Under the pieces are notes generated by a model. It saw nothing but the letters and a program-made list of their open reading frames with translations. It did no database searches and had not been told where the DNA came from. From assembly GCA_900088475.1 (NCBI GenBank), contig FLMG01000265.1, forward strand, positions 37,649 through 101,648: a stretch of 64,000 bases of DNA, in the 5' to 3' direction. Below, piece by piece: positions 46,701 to 57,901 of the stretch; the first letter of the stretch is position 1, and every line of letters begins with the position of its first letter. The translations under genes and the position numbers were made by a program. The stretch comes from Hyphochytrium catenoides. Its lineage: Eukaryota > Sar > Hyphochytriomycetes > Hyphochytriales > Hyphochytriaceae.

Positions 46701-49700
46701 GACTGCTTGAGCAATACCTCCGATTATTTGAGTATCCGAGGACTGATTGTTTGCCTCTGACGCCTCTCCAGACTGAACCACACGTTCTACGGGATGAAGG
46801 ACCTCCTCAGATACGAAAAGGCCTGCCTTAGCTTGGTCTGAAATGGGATCTGATACTCCCAAAGCAAGTTTTTCTTGGTAAGAGAATGGCTCAAAGGCAT
46901 TGGCTGACATAAGAGCTGGCTGTGCAATAGGCTCAGATGACTGAGGAGGTTCAGGTGCTCCGGAGACAAGCGCGGCAGCCTCAGCCGGTGCGAGCTCTAT
47001 TGAATCCCGCTCAACTGATTCACGGGCGACTGCAGTAGGCTGCGCTGATTCATCGACAGGAGTGGCATGACCAACAGTCGGGTCTGATGGATCCACCCCT
47101 CGCTGGGCATCCTTTGAGGAGGTCTCGGATGGCACTAAGCCGAACTCCGTCATATCAGACGTAGGGGCAGCAGAGTCGCTTGGAGCTTTTACACTTTCAT
47201 CAAGCTGAGAAGGTGCCTCGGATGGTATGGCGCCAGTCTCCTTTGATGACACTGGCTCTGCTGCAAACAGCTGGGACTCGAGTGGCTTGAGGATTGATTC
47301 AGGCGCAACCAAAGGCGAATCTTCTGACAAAAATACAAGGTGGGTTGCTATGGCAGGGGACTCCACTGCATGAGTAGTAGGTTCGGATGCCTGAGAAAGG
47401 ATCTCGGCTGATAGATTATTTTCCTCTACAAAATCAAGCACAGATCCGTCGGACTGGGCTATCTGATTCACAGGTTGAGAGACAAGGTCAGGTTGCAAAG
47501 GTTGTGCCTCAGGCTGACATGAAACAGGATCTGATGCTACCACTGCAGGTTGGGCTGCTTGAACAACAGCCTGAGATGCATCCAGGAGGGAAGCAGCCGG
47601 CTGAGGAATAGGCCCAGATACATCCAAAGCAGCCTCAGTTGCTGGTGCAATGACTGTAGCAGGCGCAGCTGGTGCTGAGGTTTTTGAGGTCATTTCAACT
47701 GGTTCAAGGGCTAGTACATCAAGCGGCTCTGGGTTTGTGGCAGAAACGGTCTGGGTAGCTTGCTCCTCTAATCGAGCCACCCGTACGTGAGCGTCCTTTG
47801 AGAGAGTGTCGGATGGCACGAAGCCCGAGTTCGGTAGAACAGAGGTAGGCGTGCCAGAGTCGCTTAGAGGACTGGCAAGCTCAGCAGGTACAGGATCAAC
47901 TTGGGGTACGATTCTAGCCTCCGTTGATGACACTGGCTCTGATGCAAACGTCTTGGACTCGATTGCCTTAGAAACAGAGCCAGGCGCAATCAAAGTTGAA
48001 TCTTCTGCAATGATTACAGGGTCGGCTGCTACGGCTGGGGACTCCGCTGCAAGATTGATAAGTTCAGTTGGCAGAGAAAGGGTCTCGGCTGATCGATTGT
48101 TGGTCTCTAAAAGATCGAGCACAGATTCGCCGGACTGGGCTATCTGATCCACAGGTTGAGCGACAACGTCAGATGGCAAAATTCCTGCCTCAGATGTATC
48201 AGAAACAGGATCTGATGCTACAACTGCAGGTTGGGCTTCTTGAACAACAGCCTGAGATGCATCCAGGAGAGAAGCAGCCGGCTGGTAGATAGTCGGAGAT
48301 ACGTCCAAAGCAGCCTCACTTGCGGTTGAGCTGACTGTAGCAGGCGCAGCTGATATTGAGGGAATCGAATCCGGATCAGCGGATTCAAGGGTTAGCACTG
48401 CAAGCGGTACTGGGTCAGTAGCAGAAAAGGTCTGAATAGCCTGCTCTGCTGGTTGAAGACTGGATTCTAGTCGATCCAGTTCGTGAGCATCCTTTGAGAG
48501 AGTTTCGGAGGGCACGAAGCCCGACTTTGTCAGAACAGAGGTGGGCGCGGCAGAGTCGCATAGAGGACTGACAAGCTCATCAGGTTGAAGATTGATCCCA
48601 ACTGGTACGATACTAGGCTCCACTAATAACACCGGCTCCGATGCAAATGCCGTGGACTCCAGTGGTTTAGGGACTGAGTCAAGTGCATTCAATGACGGAT
48701 CTCGATTGTTCGCGTCTGAAGGATCGAGCGTAGATTCGCCCGACTGGACAATGGGTTCCACGCGTTGAGCGACAACGTCCCATGGCAAAAGTCCTGCCCC
48801 CAGTGGATCGGGAACAGTCTCTGAAACTACCACTGCGGGCTGGGCTGCTTGGCAAACAGTCTGGGATGCATCCAGGACAGAAGCAGCTGGCTGATCGATA
48901 GGCTGAGATACATCCAAAGCAGCCTCAGTTGCTGTTGAGCTGACTGTGGCGGTCGCATCTGGCACCGGCGTTTTAGAGATCAGCTCAGTCGGCGCAAGGG
49001 TTAGTACATCAAGGGTCACTGGGCTAGTAGCAGAAATAATCTGGATAGTCTGGTCTGTTGACTGAAGATTGGGTTCTAATTGATCCACTTGTTCGTGAGC
49101 ATTCATTGAGAGACTTTCGGATGGCACGAAGCCCAACGAAGTCGGAAGAGAGCCAAGCGGAGCAGAGTTGTTTAGGAGACTGACAGGCTCAGCGGGTGGA
49201 GGATCCGTGCCAACTGGTACGATACTAGGCATCGTTGATGACTCCGATTCTGATGCAAACGCATTGCGCTCGAGTGCTTTGGTGGTTGAGTCAGGTGCAA
49301 TTAAGGGGGAGTCTTCTGAGTTGATGACAGGCTCGACAGCTACGGCAGGGGACTCCATTGTCTGTGAAATGGGCTCGGATGCCTGAGAAAGCGTCTCGAC
49401 TGTTCGATCCCTAACCTCTAAAGATGCATGCGCAGTTTCGCCGTAATGGGCTATGGAGTCGAAAGATTGAGCGACAACCTTCGATGATAAGGGTTCGGGC
49501 TCACCCGAAACTGATATAGGCTCTGATGCTTCCACAGCAGGTTTCGTCAGGTCAACGACCGGCTCAATGACTTCGGTTGAAATAACAGCTGACGGAGAGA
49601 TAGACTGGGATGTGTTCTGAGGATTCTCAGGTGCTCCGGAGACGGGTGCAGCAGGCTCAGCTGGTACGAAGTCTTTTGAGGGCAGCTCCGCTGGTCCCTG

Positions 49701-52700
49701 GATTACAGCAGTAGGCTGGACGGACTGAGTGACAGGAATGACGTGATCAACAACCTCGGCTGAGAGAGGGGTAGGCTCTGATGGATCCAATACTACGTGG
49801 GCATCCTCCGAGAGGCCCTCGGATGGTATGAAGCCTGACTCCGTCAGAAGAGAGGTAGGTGGAGCAAGGCCGATTGTCGGACTGACAGGCTCAGCAGATC
49901 GAGGATCGGTCCCGGCTGGTACGATACGAGGCTCCGTTGGTGATACCGGCTCTGTTGCAGGCGCTGTGTGCTCGCATGACTTAGGGGTTGGATCAGTTAC
50001 CATCAGAGGTCGGGCTTCTGAGTTCATGACAGGTTCGACTGCTACGGGAGGGGACTCCGCTGCTAATGTATTGGGTTCGGATGCCTGAGAAAAGGGTTCG
50101 GCTGATTCGTTTCTGGCCTCTACAGACTCGAGCGCAGATTCATCCGTATGGGCTATGAGTTCTACAGGTTGAGCGGCAGTGTCAGATGGCAAAATTACTG
50201 ACCCAGTTGGACATGAACCACCCTCTGAAGATATCACTGCAGGTTGGTCTGCAGCACTTTCGGGTGCAATCGAAGGAGCGGCAGCTACGTCCAAAGCAAC
50301 TTCAGTTGCGGTTGATATGGCTGTAGCAGGCGCAGCTGGTAGTGAGTCTATTGATGCCGGTTCACCGTGCTCAAGGGCTAGTGCAACAGGCGGCACTGAG
50401 TTGGTAGCAGAGCTAGCCTGGGTATCCTGGTCTGTTGGCTGAGGATCAGCCTCTGATAGATCCACTGCTGCATAGGATTGATCGGAGCGACTTTCGGATG
50501 GTACAAAGCCAGGCTCCGGTAAGACAGAGGTAGGCGGGGCAGTGTCGGTCGGCGGACTGACAGGCTCAGGAGGCCGAGGATCGGCCTGGGGTTCGATGCT
50601 AGGCTTGATACTAGGCTTTGTCGATGATATTGGCTCCGATGTAAACCCAGTGCCCTCGAGTGGCTTATGAGCTGTGTCGGAGGCTGACTGAGTAATAACT
50701 TCATAGGTGACCAAACCAGGCTCGAGCGCTTGGGTTTCGGCGGCACGTTGCAACACAGGCTCCGAAGCTTGAGGGGCAATGTCAGACGGTAAAGTATTTA
50801 GCTCAACCGGATCTAAAACAGGTTCTGATGCTTTCAAAGCAGGTTTGGCAGGACAATCTACAGTCTCCAATGCCTCAAGCACAGAAGCAGTAGATTGTGA
50901 GTTATACCTAGATGCGTCCAGATCAAGCTTGGCGGCTGCATGGGCTAATCCTTCGAAGGCTACTGAAGTCGATTCAGACGGGCTCGGGGCACTTACAGCA
51001 GGCTCTACGCATCGCGTAATCAAGCCAGACTCGATTGTTAGCTCCGTTGGCTGAGGACTGGGCTCTGAGAATCTCGGTGCACTGTCGGAAGGGACAGAGC
51101 CAAGTCCTGACATCACCAGGCTTGACTCCGCCTGATTAGACTCTGGCTGGGTAAGTTCACAATCTTGAGTGACAGGCTTAGCAGGCTTGAAGTCAGCTTC
51201 AGATTTTACGATAACCACCTCAGTCCCTAGTGTAGCACACTCTGCTGTTGGTGAAGTGGGCTCCGCTGGCTGAGGGGGGCTTTCGGATCTATCCAAGGCA
51301 GAATCAGCTGCCTGAATGATAGGTTCGGGTGTGGCAAGAACCGGCTGTACTGACTGTGCACTCGACTCGAAGGTCTCGTCAGCATTCTCGGCTGACCCAT
51401 GCGTGGCCTCCAACAATATGGTTAACGAATTGATGGGACCAGTGGTAGGCTCCGCATAGTGAGAAACAGCCGCGGTTGGGTTGAGAACGGGTTCAGCTGT
51501 ATGCGAGACAGTCTCTGCTACAACCGGGATATTTGGATCCAGGTTGGATACAGCGAGAGCAAACTTAGCTGGGGAGGAGCTAGGGTCAACTGCTTCACGA
51601 AGGGCCTGTATAGGGTCAGCGTTTTCGGAGACTGCTCCACTTGCTTCGAAGGCTAAGGGGTTAGGATTTACTGGCTGGCTTATTGGCTCTGCAGTCCGGG
51701 GAGCTGGCTCGGCTTCGGGAAGATCAGGTAGAAGTGCATCTTTGTGTCCCTCAACTGACACTGGAATGGCTTTTGATACCAGGCTAAAGGGCTCGACCAC
51801 CGGATAATGAGGTCCAGCAGCTTCTGGGGCAGACTGCGTGGTCTTTGTGAGATACCCAGACTCCAGAAAAGACTGGCAAGTAGGCTTTGTCAGATTGAGA
51901 CTGACTGCTTGAGATGTAGGTTGCGCTGCTTCTGGGGAAGCTTCAGCTGAGTGTTGATTAGGCTCGGAAGGTTGAGTAACAGACCCAGCTGGCTGCTGGT
52001 CAGTTTCCGTAGATTGAATAGCAGGCTCGGCTATTGGACTTTCCGGTGTGGACATTCTTGGCGTACCGTCGATGCCTTCAAGAACCTCGGTCTGGTGGAA
52101 AGTAGCCTTTGATTCCAGAACACGTTCCGTTGGCTGAGAAACGGCATCGCATGCGATTGGATTTGTCTTATCTGTCTGTAGAGTAGGTCCTGAAGCGGTA
52201 GTCTCTAGGTCAGTTGATTGAGTGTTTGCCTCTGGTGCCTTAATAATTAATGCTTCATTGAGATGATTTGCTTCAGGTGCCGGAGCAGTGGACGGAATGA
52301 TCTGAGGGTTCGTATCTAATGCTGGGGCAGCAGACTCAGGCAGCTGAAGATTGGAACCTGATGCCGAGACATCTGGCGCAGCAGACTGGGAGGAAGAACT
52401 AACCTCTGGCTTTGACTCTGATTGTGCCAAAGCAGCGTCAATAAAGCGAGGAGTAGATTCAACCGCCAGAATAGCAGGATCTGCTGGCTGTTTATCACGT
52501 TCAGACGCCGCAGGAGCATTTTCGCTCCGTTGAGGGAACGCCTCGTCTGTCTGGATAACCAGCTTTGCGGACTGCTTAACTGAAGCAGTTGACTGACTCT
52601 CGGCTTCTGCATGACTTCGAAAAACTTCCTGGGATCTGAGCGTACTTTCGGATGATTCCGTACCGAGCTCGACTGGTTGAGAATGAGGTAACAGATTAAG

Positions 52701-53504
52701 ACCAGCGTCAGTAGACTGAGGTGTATGCCCTGATGCCATAGCGTCCTGTACTTGAGGATCGGCCTCAACTACACCGATAGCGCACTTGGGAAGCAAATTT
52801 GTTGAGTCGGCGGCGGCCACCTCAGGAATGACCATATCAGGCAAAGCATGGGATTTTGCGGTGAAAGGCTCTCCTGACTGGCCAGGTGGCGGTGGCACCG
52901 AAGTCTGCTCGGATGTCGGGCAAATTGACTGAACAGAACCCACTGCCTGAAGATGACCAAGATTAGCTGCTTGACTATTATGGTGTCTATCCAACAGTGC
53001 GAGGCTATGTTCATCCGTTGGCTGTGGATCCTCTGGCCTAGAAGAAGGGTCCATGGAGTTGCAGCTGTCGCTTGCATTGGAAGTGCTCTCAAGCAACTGA
53101 TTAGCCGAATCCAGGTGGGTTCGTTCGGCGATTCTTAGCAGCTCCACCGGATCGCTGCTCCTACCATCACTGGTCTCATCAATTCTATGGATAGGGGTAT
53201 CCTTTTCGCCGAACGTCTTGCCAGGGAGGTGTTCTGCCAGGATGGCCGTAGCTACGCTTTGTGGTATAACCTCGCTATAAGCTCTCTTCTGACTGATGAC
53301 GCGATCAATTGACTGTCCTATCTCCAATTGGACGGCGTCAACGGAGAGCCGCCTCACGACGCCGGGATAAGGTGACCCGACTTTACTGCCATGAGTTGGT
53401 GGCTCAGTTATTTTGCCGAGAGATGATTCTTCGTGAGCCTCTGAAGAATCAGCTTTCTTTTTATGAGCAACCGAACTCATACCGTTCAGACTCTCCGCAG
53501 ACAT
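37702..53504 (-). CDS. giant repeat-rich coiled-coil protein, about 4,427 residues
   Basis: 25 exons join without any phase conflict. Exon 1 is 53504-45477 (2,676 codons); the rest are 45352-44858, 44610-44397, 44314-44115, 44041-43706, 43549-43169, 43068-42832, 42761-42560, 42475-42351, 42225-41986, 41899-41663, 41561-41444, 41379-41213, 41089-40985, 40919-40707, 40551-40435, 40384-40265, 40119-39850, 39664-39329, 39271-39104, 39028-38977, 38914-38626, 38534-38438, 38365-38273 and 38145-37702. Exon 1 encodes a disordered Ser/Pro/Ala/Glu/Val-rich region with short EPVSQ-like units and six longer repeats carrying SGFVPSETLSKDAH. From about residue 2,600 to 3,950 the protein is heptad coiled coil (LEQDLRRKIQDLSAEVENLR). 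The C-terminus has Ser/Pro-rich segments and a helical end (KQLLSGHMTEFMMTFTEAVY). No motor, GRIP or other known domain. Probable cytoskeletal, centriolar or Golgi scaffold; inferred only. Confidence 0.85.
46980..50530 (-). repeat. six imperfect tandem repeats inside exon 1 of the giant gene
   Basis: The sequence for GFVPSE/LSKDAH recurs near 50494, 49820, 49114, 48498, 47807 and 47119 (spacing about 674, 706, 616, 691 and 688 nt; all code in one frame). Between them recur QPAASLLDASQAV, QAAQPAVVASDPVS and ESPAVA-type segments. Copies are clearly diverged at the nucleotide level (the 47570 and 48251 copies share a nearly identical 30-nt block). Confidence 0.8.
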
Positions 53505-54940
53505 GCTAGGATGCGGTTGCCAGGTAGGGCTACTTAACCGCCGGGAGGCAATCTCGACCTACTTGGGTTGACCTGTTATCAAAAGCATCTTTGTACTTGA
53601 ATCATGGAGCTCGTCTAGTAAGGGCGAGTAAATACAGACCAGGTAATAGGCGATGCCTGTTCGTCGCGGCCGACAGTCTGGGCGCCAGAGATCGAGCTCT
53701 ATTAGTGATCCTAGGATACGTGGGAAAGGCTCACAGACTGCAACCACCTTGGGAAACTCTCTGGGCCAAACCTTGCTTGTCCTGCAGCAGTTTGTGGACT
53801 GTTGGTCATTAGGTTCCTATAGCGCTATTAGCGCTTGCCAGACCCACGTGGCCCTTTGATCTCATGGTCCTATGTTATTTCCACCAGCTCTCAAGACAGA
53901 TACCACCGCGCAAGCTGTACGACGAAGAGCCACGCAGAAAGATCGAGCTCAGACCCAAACGTGTATCTACTCCCCCTTCCTCTGGCTTTCGATGTATACC
54001 TTACGAGGGAGATATCTTGCTCTCAGGCCAGAACGGCCCTTACTCCTGTGGCGAGTAACAAAACACTAGGAGAAAGAAAGAGTTGGAGGTAGAATGTAAC
54101 TCCCGGACACTGCGGGGTGGGGCCGGAGAGTAAAATGACGGCATAACAAGGCAGCGGTTGATTACACTTCAGGTCTAACAATTCCAGCTGAACGGACGTG
54201 ACGGCCCTACGCAGAGTGTCCAACGCGAAGTTTGATAGAAGTACATTTGACACACCTTTTGGAAGAAGGTCATTGTTGAGGTTTTATAACAGAAGCAGCG
54301 AGGATGACACAACGAGAAACAGAGCTGTGCCGTTACTACTTCACTTCACCTTTGGCTTTACTAGGAGTCGCAGCGCTCTTGGTCTCAAGGGTAAATAATA
54401 CGCTGGAGACCTAGGAGAAGGCAGCAAGAGGATTATAAGGTGCCGGTAGGGGCCTGCTTTAACAAAGGTATCCAAGCTCCTTTAACATTTCTTTGCAAAA
54501 GCATACATGATCAGCAGCGAAGTGAGCTTTGTCAAAAAAATCTTCCATCAAGCTAACCTCTTCTGCATCCGACTTCTGTTTCCTCTCAAGGAGGAGAAAG
54601 CAGCAGAAAAACTACAACCAATATCAGGAATGGCAGCAGCCCCTAATGCACAGTACTAATATCCCTCACTTCAAGCAAACCAGCTTCTTCTTGGCAGTAG
54701 AAGAGCTAACCTGCGCCTTAGCAAAATGACGTTATTATTCTCCCGCTCCCGCTAACAGTGGGCACAAGAGTGATGCAGTAGAACTACAGAGGAGTTCAAG
54801 TGCCGACAACATTTTCTTTTGCTTTCGCTGGCGGTATACTCTGCCGCTATTCGCTGAAGCTTCCCAACCACTACCGGGAGTCACATAGTATAGCTATGGC
54901 GCACCCTTGAATCTAATCAACATAGGCAAAAGCGCTAAGT
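53505..54940. other. intergenic, promoter side of the giant gene
   Basis: About 1.4 kb upstream of the giant gene. Many short ORFs overlap in different frames and none is recognisable. Nothing supported. Confidence 0.4.
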
Positions 54941-55168
54941 ATGAACAGTGCTAACTACGCAAAGACTCTGCTTGAGCTGGAGAAGGATATGCTGCGCAGA
55001 GAGGAAGGCACAACTCACGACAAACAGAACCAAGTGCCTCCTCCTCTCAGGCCATGGTTGAAGCTGACCGTGGGGTGGGGCTTGTTTAACGTTGGATCAA
55101 CTCTCCCTAACCTAGTGTTTTCAGAGTTATTGCTGTTGATACTAGTTTTGACCGACAAATCTCTGTAG
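54941..55168 (+). CDS. short hypothetical membrane-type ORF
   Basis: 75-codon ORF from ATG 54941: a charged N-terminus (ELEKDMLRREEGTTHDKQNQ), then a hydrophobic end (LPNLVFSELLLLILVLT). It could be a first exon ending near GLFN at a GTTGGA donor. It may be an upstream gene or a 5' exon of the SERINC gene, but I could not link it in phase. Confidence 0.25.
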   Translation: MNSANYAKTLLELEKDMLRREEGTTHDKQNQVPPPLRPWLKLTVGWGLFNVGSTLPNLVFSELLLLILVLTDKSL

Positions 55169-55673
55169 CGAGGTTGCCGAGCTGCCATTACTTTTAGTAG
55201 TATATGTTATAAACACAATTCGAGGCTACAAGGGGTTTTGAGGCATGGCTGCCGCCAGACCAGGCCATAGCGGCATACAAACACATCTACCAGTCCTGTT
55301 CAGCCAGCCATCTCAGACAAATGGCGCCGCTATGGTTCTGGCCACGCAAGCTCCACCAGTTACCTAGAGCGTCACGAGGAGGTGCATCAAAATTCATTCA
55401 GTCTACGTAACGGATATTGTGGGAATTAGGAATTACGAGGGGCTAGTTACTAGAGCTTCTGCTCCTGCGCTCTACCCTGTTTTCCCTTGCCGCCCTTCGC
55501 TCTTCAGCCATCCAAAGCCTCAATCTGGCTCGTCCCATAGAGTAACTAAGAGTCTGAAGCGGCATAAAGTATGCTTCCATGTCCTCTCTAGTTCGTCTAG
55601 CCTCTCCGCTGCAGCTCAAAAGGTTGGCAAATTCCCTCATAAGAAGCTCACGATTGCCGCCTGTCCGCTCAAG

Positions 55674-57842
55674 ATGGCTACATTGCGGCCCTCGGGCGCA
55701 GTCATCGAGCTTACTATTCCTGCTGAGCATACAACAGAACCTAATGGCCTAGACCTTCCGGAGAAGGCTCAGCTACCGAGAGACAGCCACGGGAACCGAC
55801 CTGAGGGCCACAGCTCCTGGTAATGACCCGTTCATCCACTGGCCGGCATATCGTCTCGAGAATTCTGTAACTAGATTCTGACAGCTGCTGACTCCTTAAT
55901 GCCCAGGACACATTTTCGGGGTCATCTTTGCTGTGGACTTACCTCCGGAGGGGGGGCAAAAGTCTTCTATGTTACACTTCTCTTTTGCCACGTAGTCATC
56001 ACAGCGATGCTTCAGGGCTTCATAGTCGATGGTAACGGTTGACAAACATCACGCTGCACTGTGTATCCTCATTCTGACCTTTCCCTAGAAACCCTTATCC
56101 AATATAGGCTATGGAGGTGTCAGTCTGCCACCAACTCAATCGCTTGCGTCCAGAATCAGATAGCTTACCGGTATCTTGTCTCCCTCAGCCCCATCACTCC
56201 ACCCTACTAATTACCAGAATGGCCTAGGTCGAGCCTTGTACTTGTACTGTTCTTTGGTGGCAATGGAGCGTGGGCTTTTTGGGCGCCGGTAAGTATTAGC
56301 CTAGACTGTCTATGTTAAGCAACTAACAGTTTATTGAGTGGATAGGAAACCCACAGAAGTCATTACCCGCTAAAAAGTCTATGCTATGTATCCCTCGTTG
56401 TATCAGTTATTTTCACACCAGGAGGTAGGACCGCTTCAACTGCGTCTCAAGTTCGCGCTTTCATGCAACTTCTTTCTTCCAGCTGTCTTTGATGTCTACA
56501 TGCAGGTGGCTCGAATTTTCGCGGCGGTTTTTATAGTGATCCAGTTGATCATTATGATCGACTTTTGCTGTAAGCCAGTCACTCTGCTTCGACTCTTATA
56601 TGGAGGACCTTTCATAGTCATGCATTTATGCAGATGATCTTAGCGAGTTTCTTCTTCTGAAGATAGACAAGGAGAAGAGCCAATCATTACTCTGGTGGGT
56701 TCAATCTTCCTTTCAATTAAGAGACCAATCGAGTTTTCTCTAACTAAATCAACGCCAGGAAGGTGATATTTCTAAGTATCGCGTCAGGATCTCTCATCTT
56801 GGCAATATCCGGTTGCGCTGCAATGGTACGAACATCTCAAGAATTTTCCACATAAACTTGGCTAAGTGTACTCTTTTTAGCTCGTAGCTTACACCGACTG
56901 CAGCTCCAATCAGGCTTTTGTCGCTGTTACTCTGTGTGCCGGCCCTCTGCTCTGCATTCTTTCAGGTTTGAGTTGGGCATGAAAGAGATGAATGAGGGTC
57001 TTCTAATGCTGGCTTTGCCCCCCACGACAGTCTTAGACAAGATAGGGACGGGCATCCTTACGCCGTCTGTGATGTTCAGGTGAGAATGCCTGGTGCGTGA
57101 TGCGCCAAAGATGAATTCACACTCACGCCCGCGAAGCTACTGCGTCTATCAGTGTTGGTCTGCCACAAGCCGAAATCCGGATTGTCCGCTTTTCAAAACC
57201 AACAAGGATATAGCATCCACTGTGATTGGGCTATTCATCGCTAGTGCTTCTATCACTTGGGCAAGGTGAAAGCCACTTGACAATCCGCGGGGTATAGTAC
57301 CTCTCAAAAAAAGCATTCTCATTGTTCCTTATGCCCAGCTGGAGAACAGGAAATTCAACAAGTGACTGGGCAAGAGCAAACGCGAAGGTATAATAAAGCT
57401 ATTCTCCTTAGATGATTAAGAGATGTCTTAAACTCTGTCTATAGCAACGACAAGGTCCAAGCAAGAGCGACGAAGATGCGGGGACTAGTTCTAAGCGTGC
57501 TACCTACCTCAAAGTCTACTGGGTATTCCATCTCGTGATGGCGTAAGACCCATTTTCATTTTCCTTCAATTTCTAGCCCATTAACTCAGTCCTTAGGTTC
57601 GGAGGAGCTTATGCTGGTATGGTTCTCACTGCTTGGGGCGATCCTCGGGGGTATGGAACTATTTGAATCGTCTGGGATGAAGGTCGTTCTAATACCTTTG
57701 TGTCAGGAGCTTCAGCGACGATGCTAATGGCTTGGTCAGTATGTGGGTCCAGATAGGAACGCAATGGAGCTGTATGTTACTCTATCTATGGACCATGATT
57801 GCGCCCGTCATATTTCCAGATAGAGACTTCAGTGACTACTAA
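55674..57842 (+). CDS. SERINC/TDE1-family multipass membrane protein
   Basis: Fourteen exons: 55674-55819, 55907-56031, 56089-56170, 56228-56288, 56422-56569, 56634-56694, 56759-56825, 56881-56965, 57031-57079, 57137-57265, 57339-57387, 57445-57542, 57597-57650 and 57707-57842; 429 residues. Family landmarks: CVQNQIAYRSSLVLVLFF (the C-x-G...YR-S helix), VFDVYMQVARIFAAVFIVIQ leading to LIDF-like LIIMIDFCYD, ILTPSVMFSYCVYQCWSA (the TLYxxYLTWSA helix), VYWVFHLVMAFGGAYAGMVL with TAWGD, and the C-terminal CMLLYLWTMIAPVIFPDRDF. About ten membrane helices are expected. SERINC proteins are lipid scramblase-like proteins of endomembranes and plasma membrane. The N-terminal 50 residues are soluble and unlike animal members; the ATG at 55674 is therefore tentative. 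Confidence 0.9.
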
Positions 57843-57901
57843 AGCGATAGTGTATTGTCCCTACCGTCAAGCACCTTCCACTAGCATACGTGACCCCTAA
57901 G

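Noticed and set aside
45481-52533. Many plus-strand ORFs opposite the giant gene's first exon
   Set aside because: Antisense shadows of the repetitive exon; they recur at the repeat spacing.
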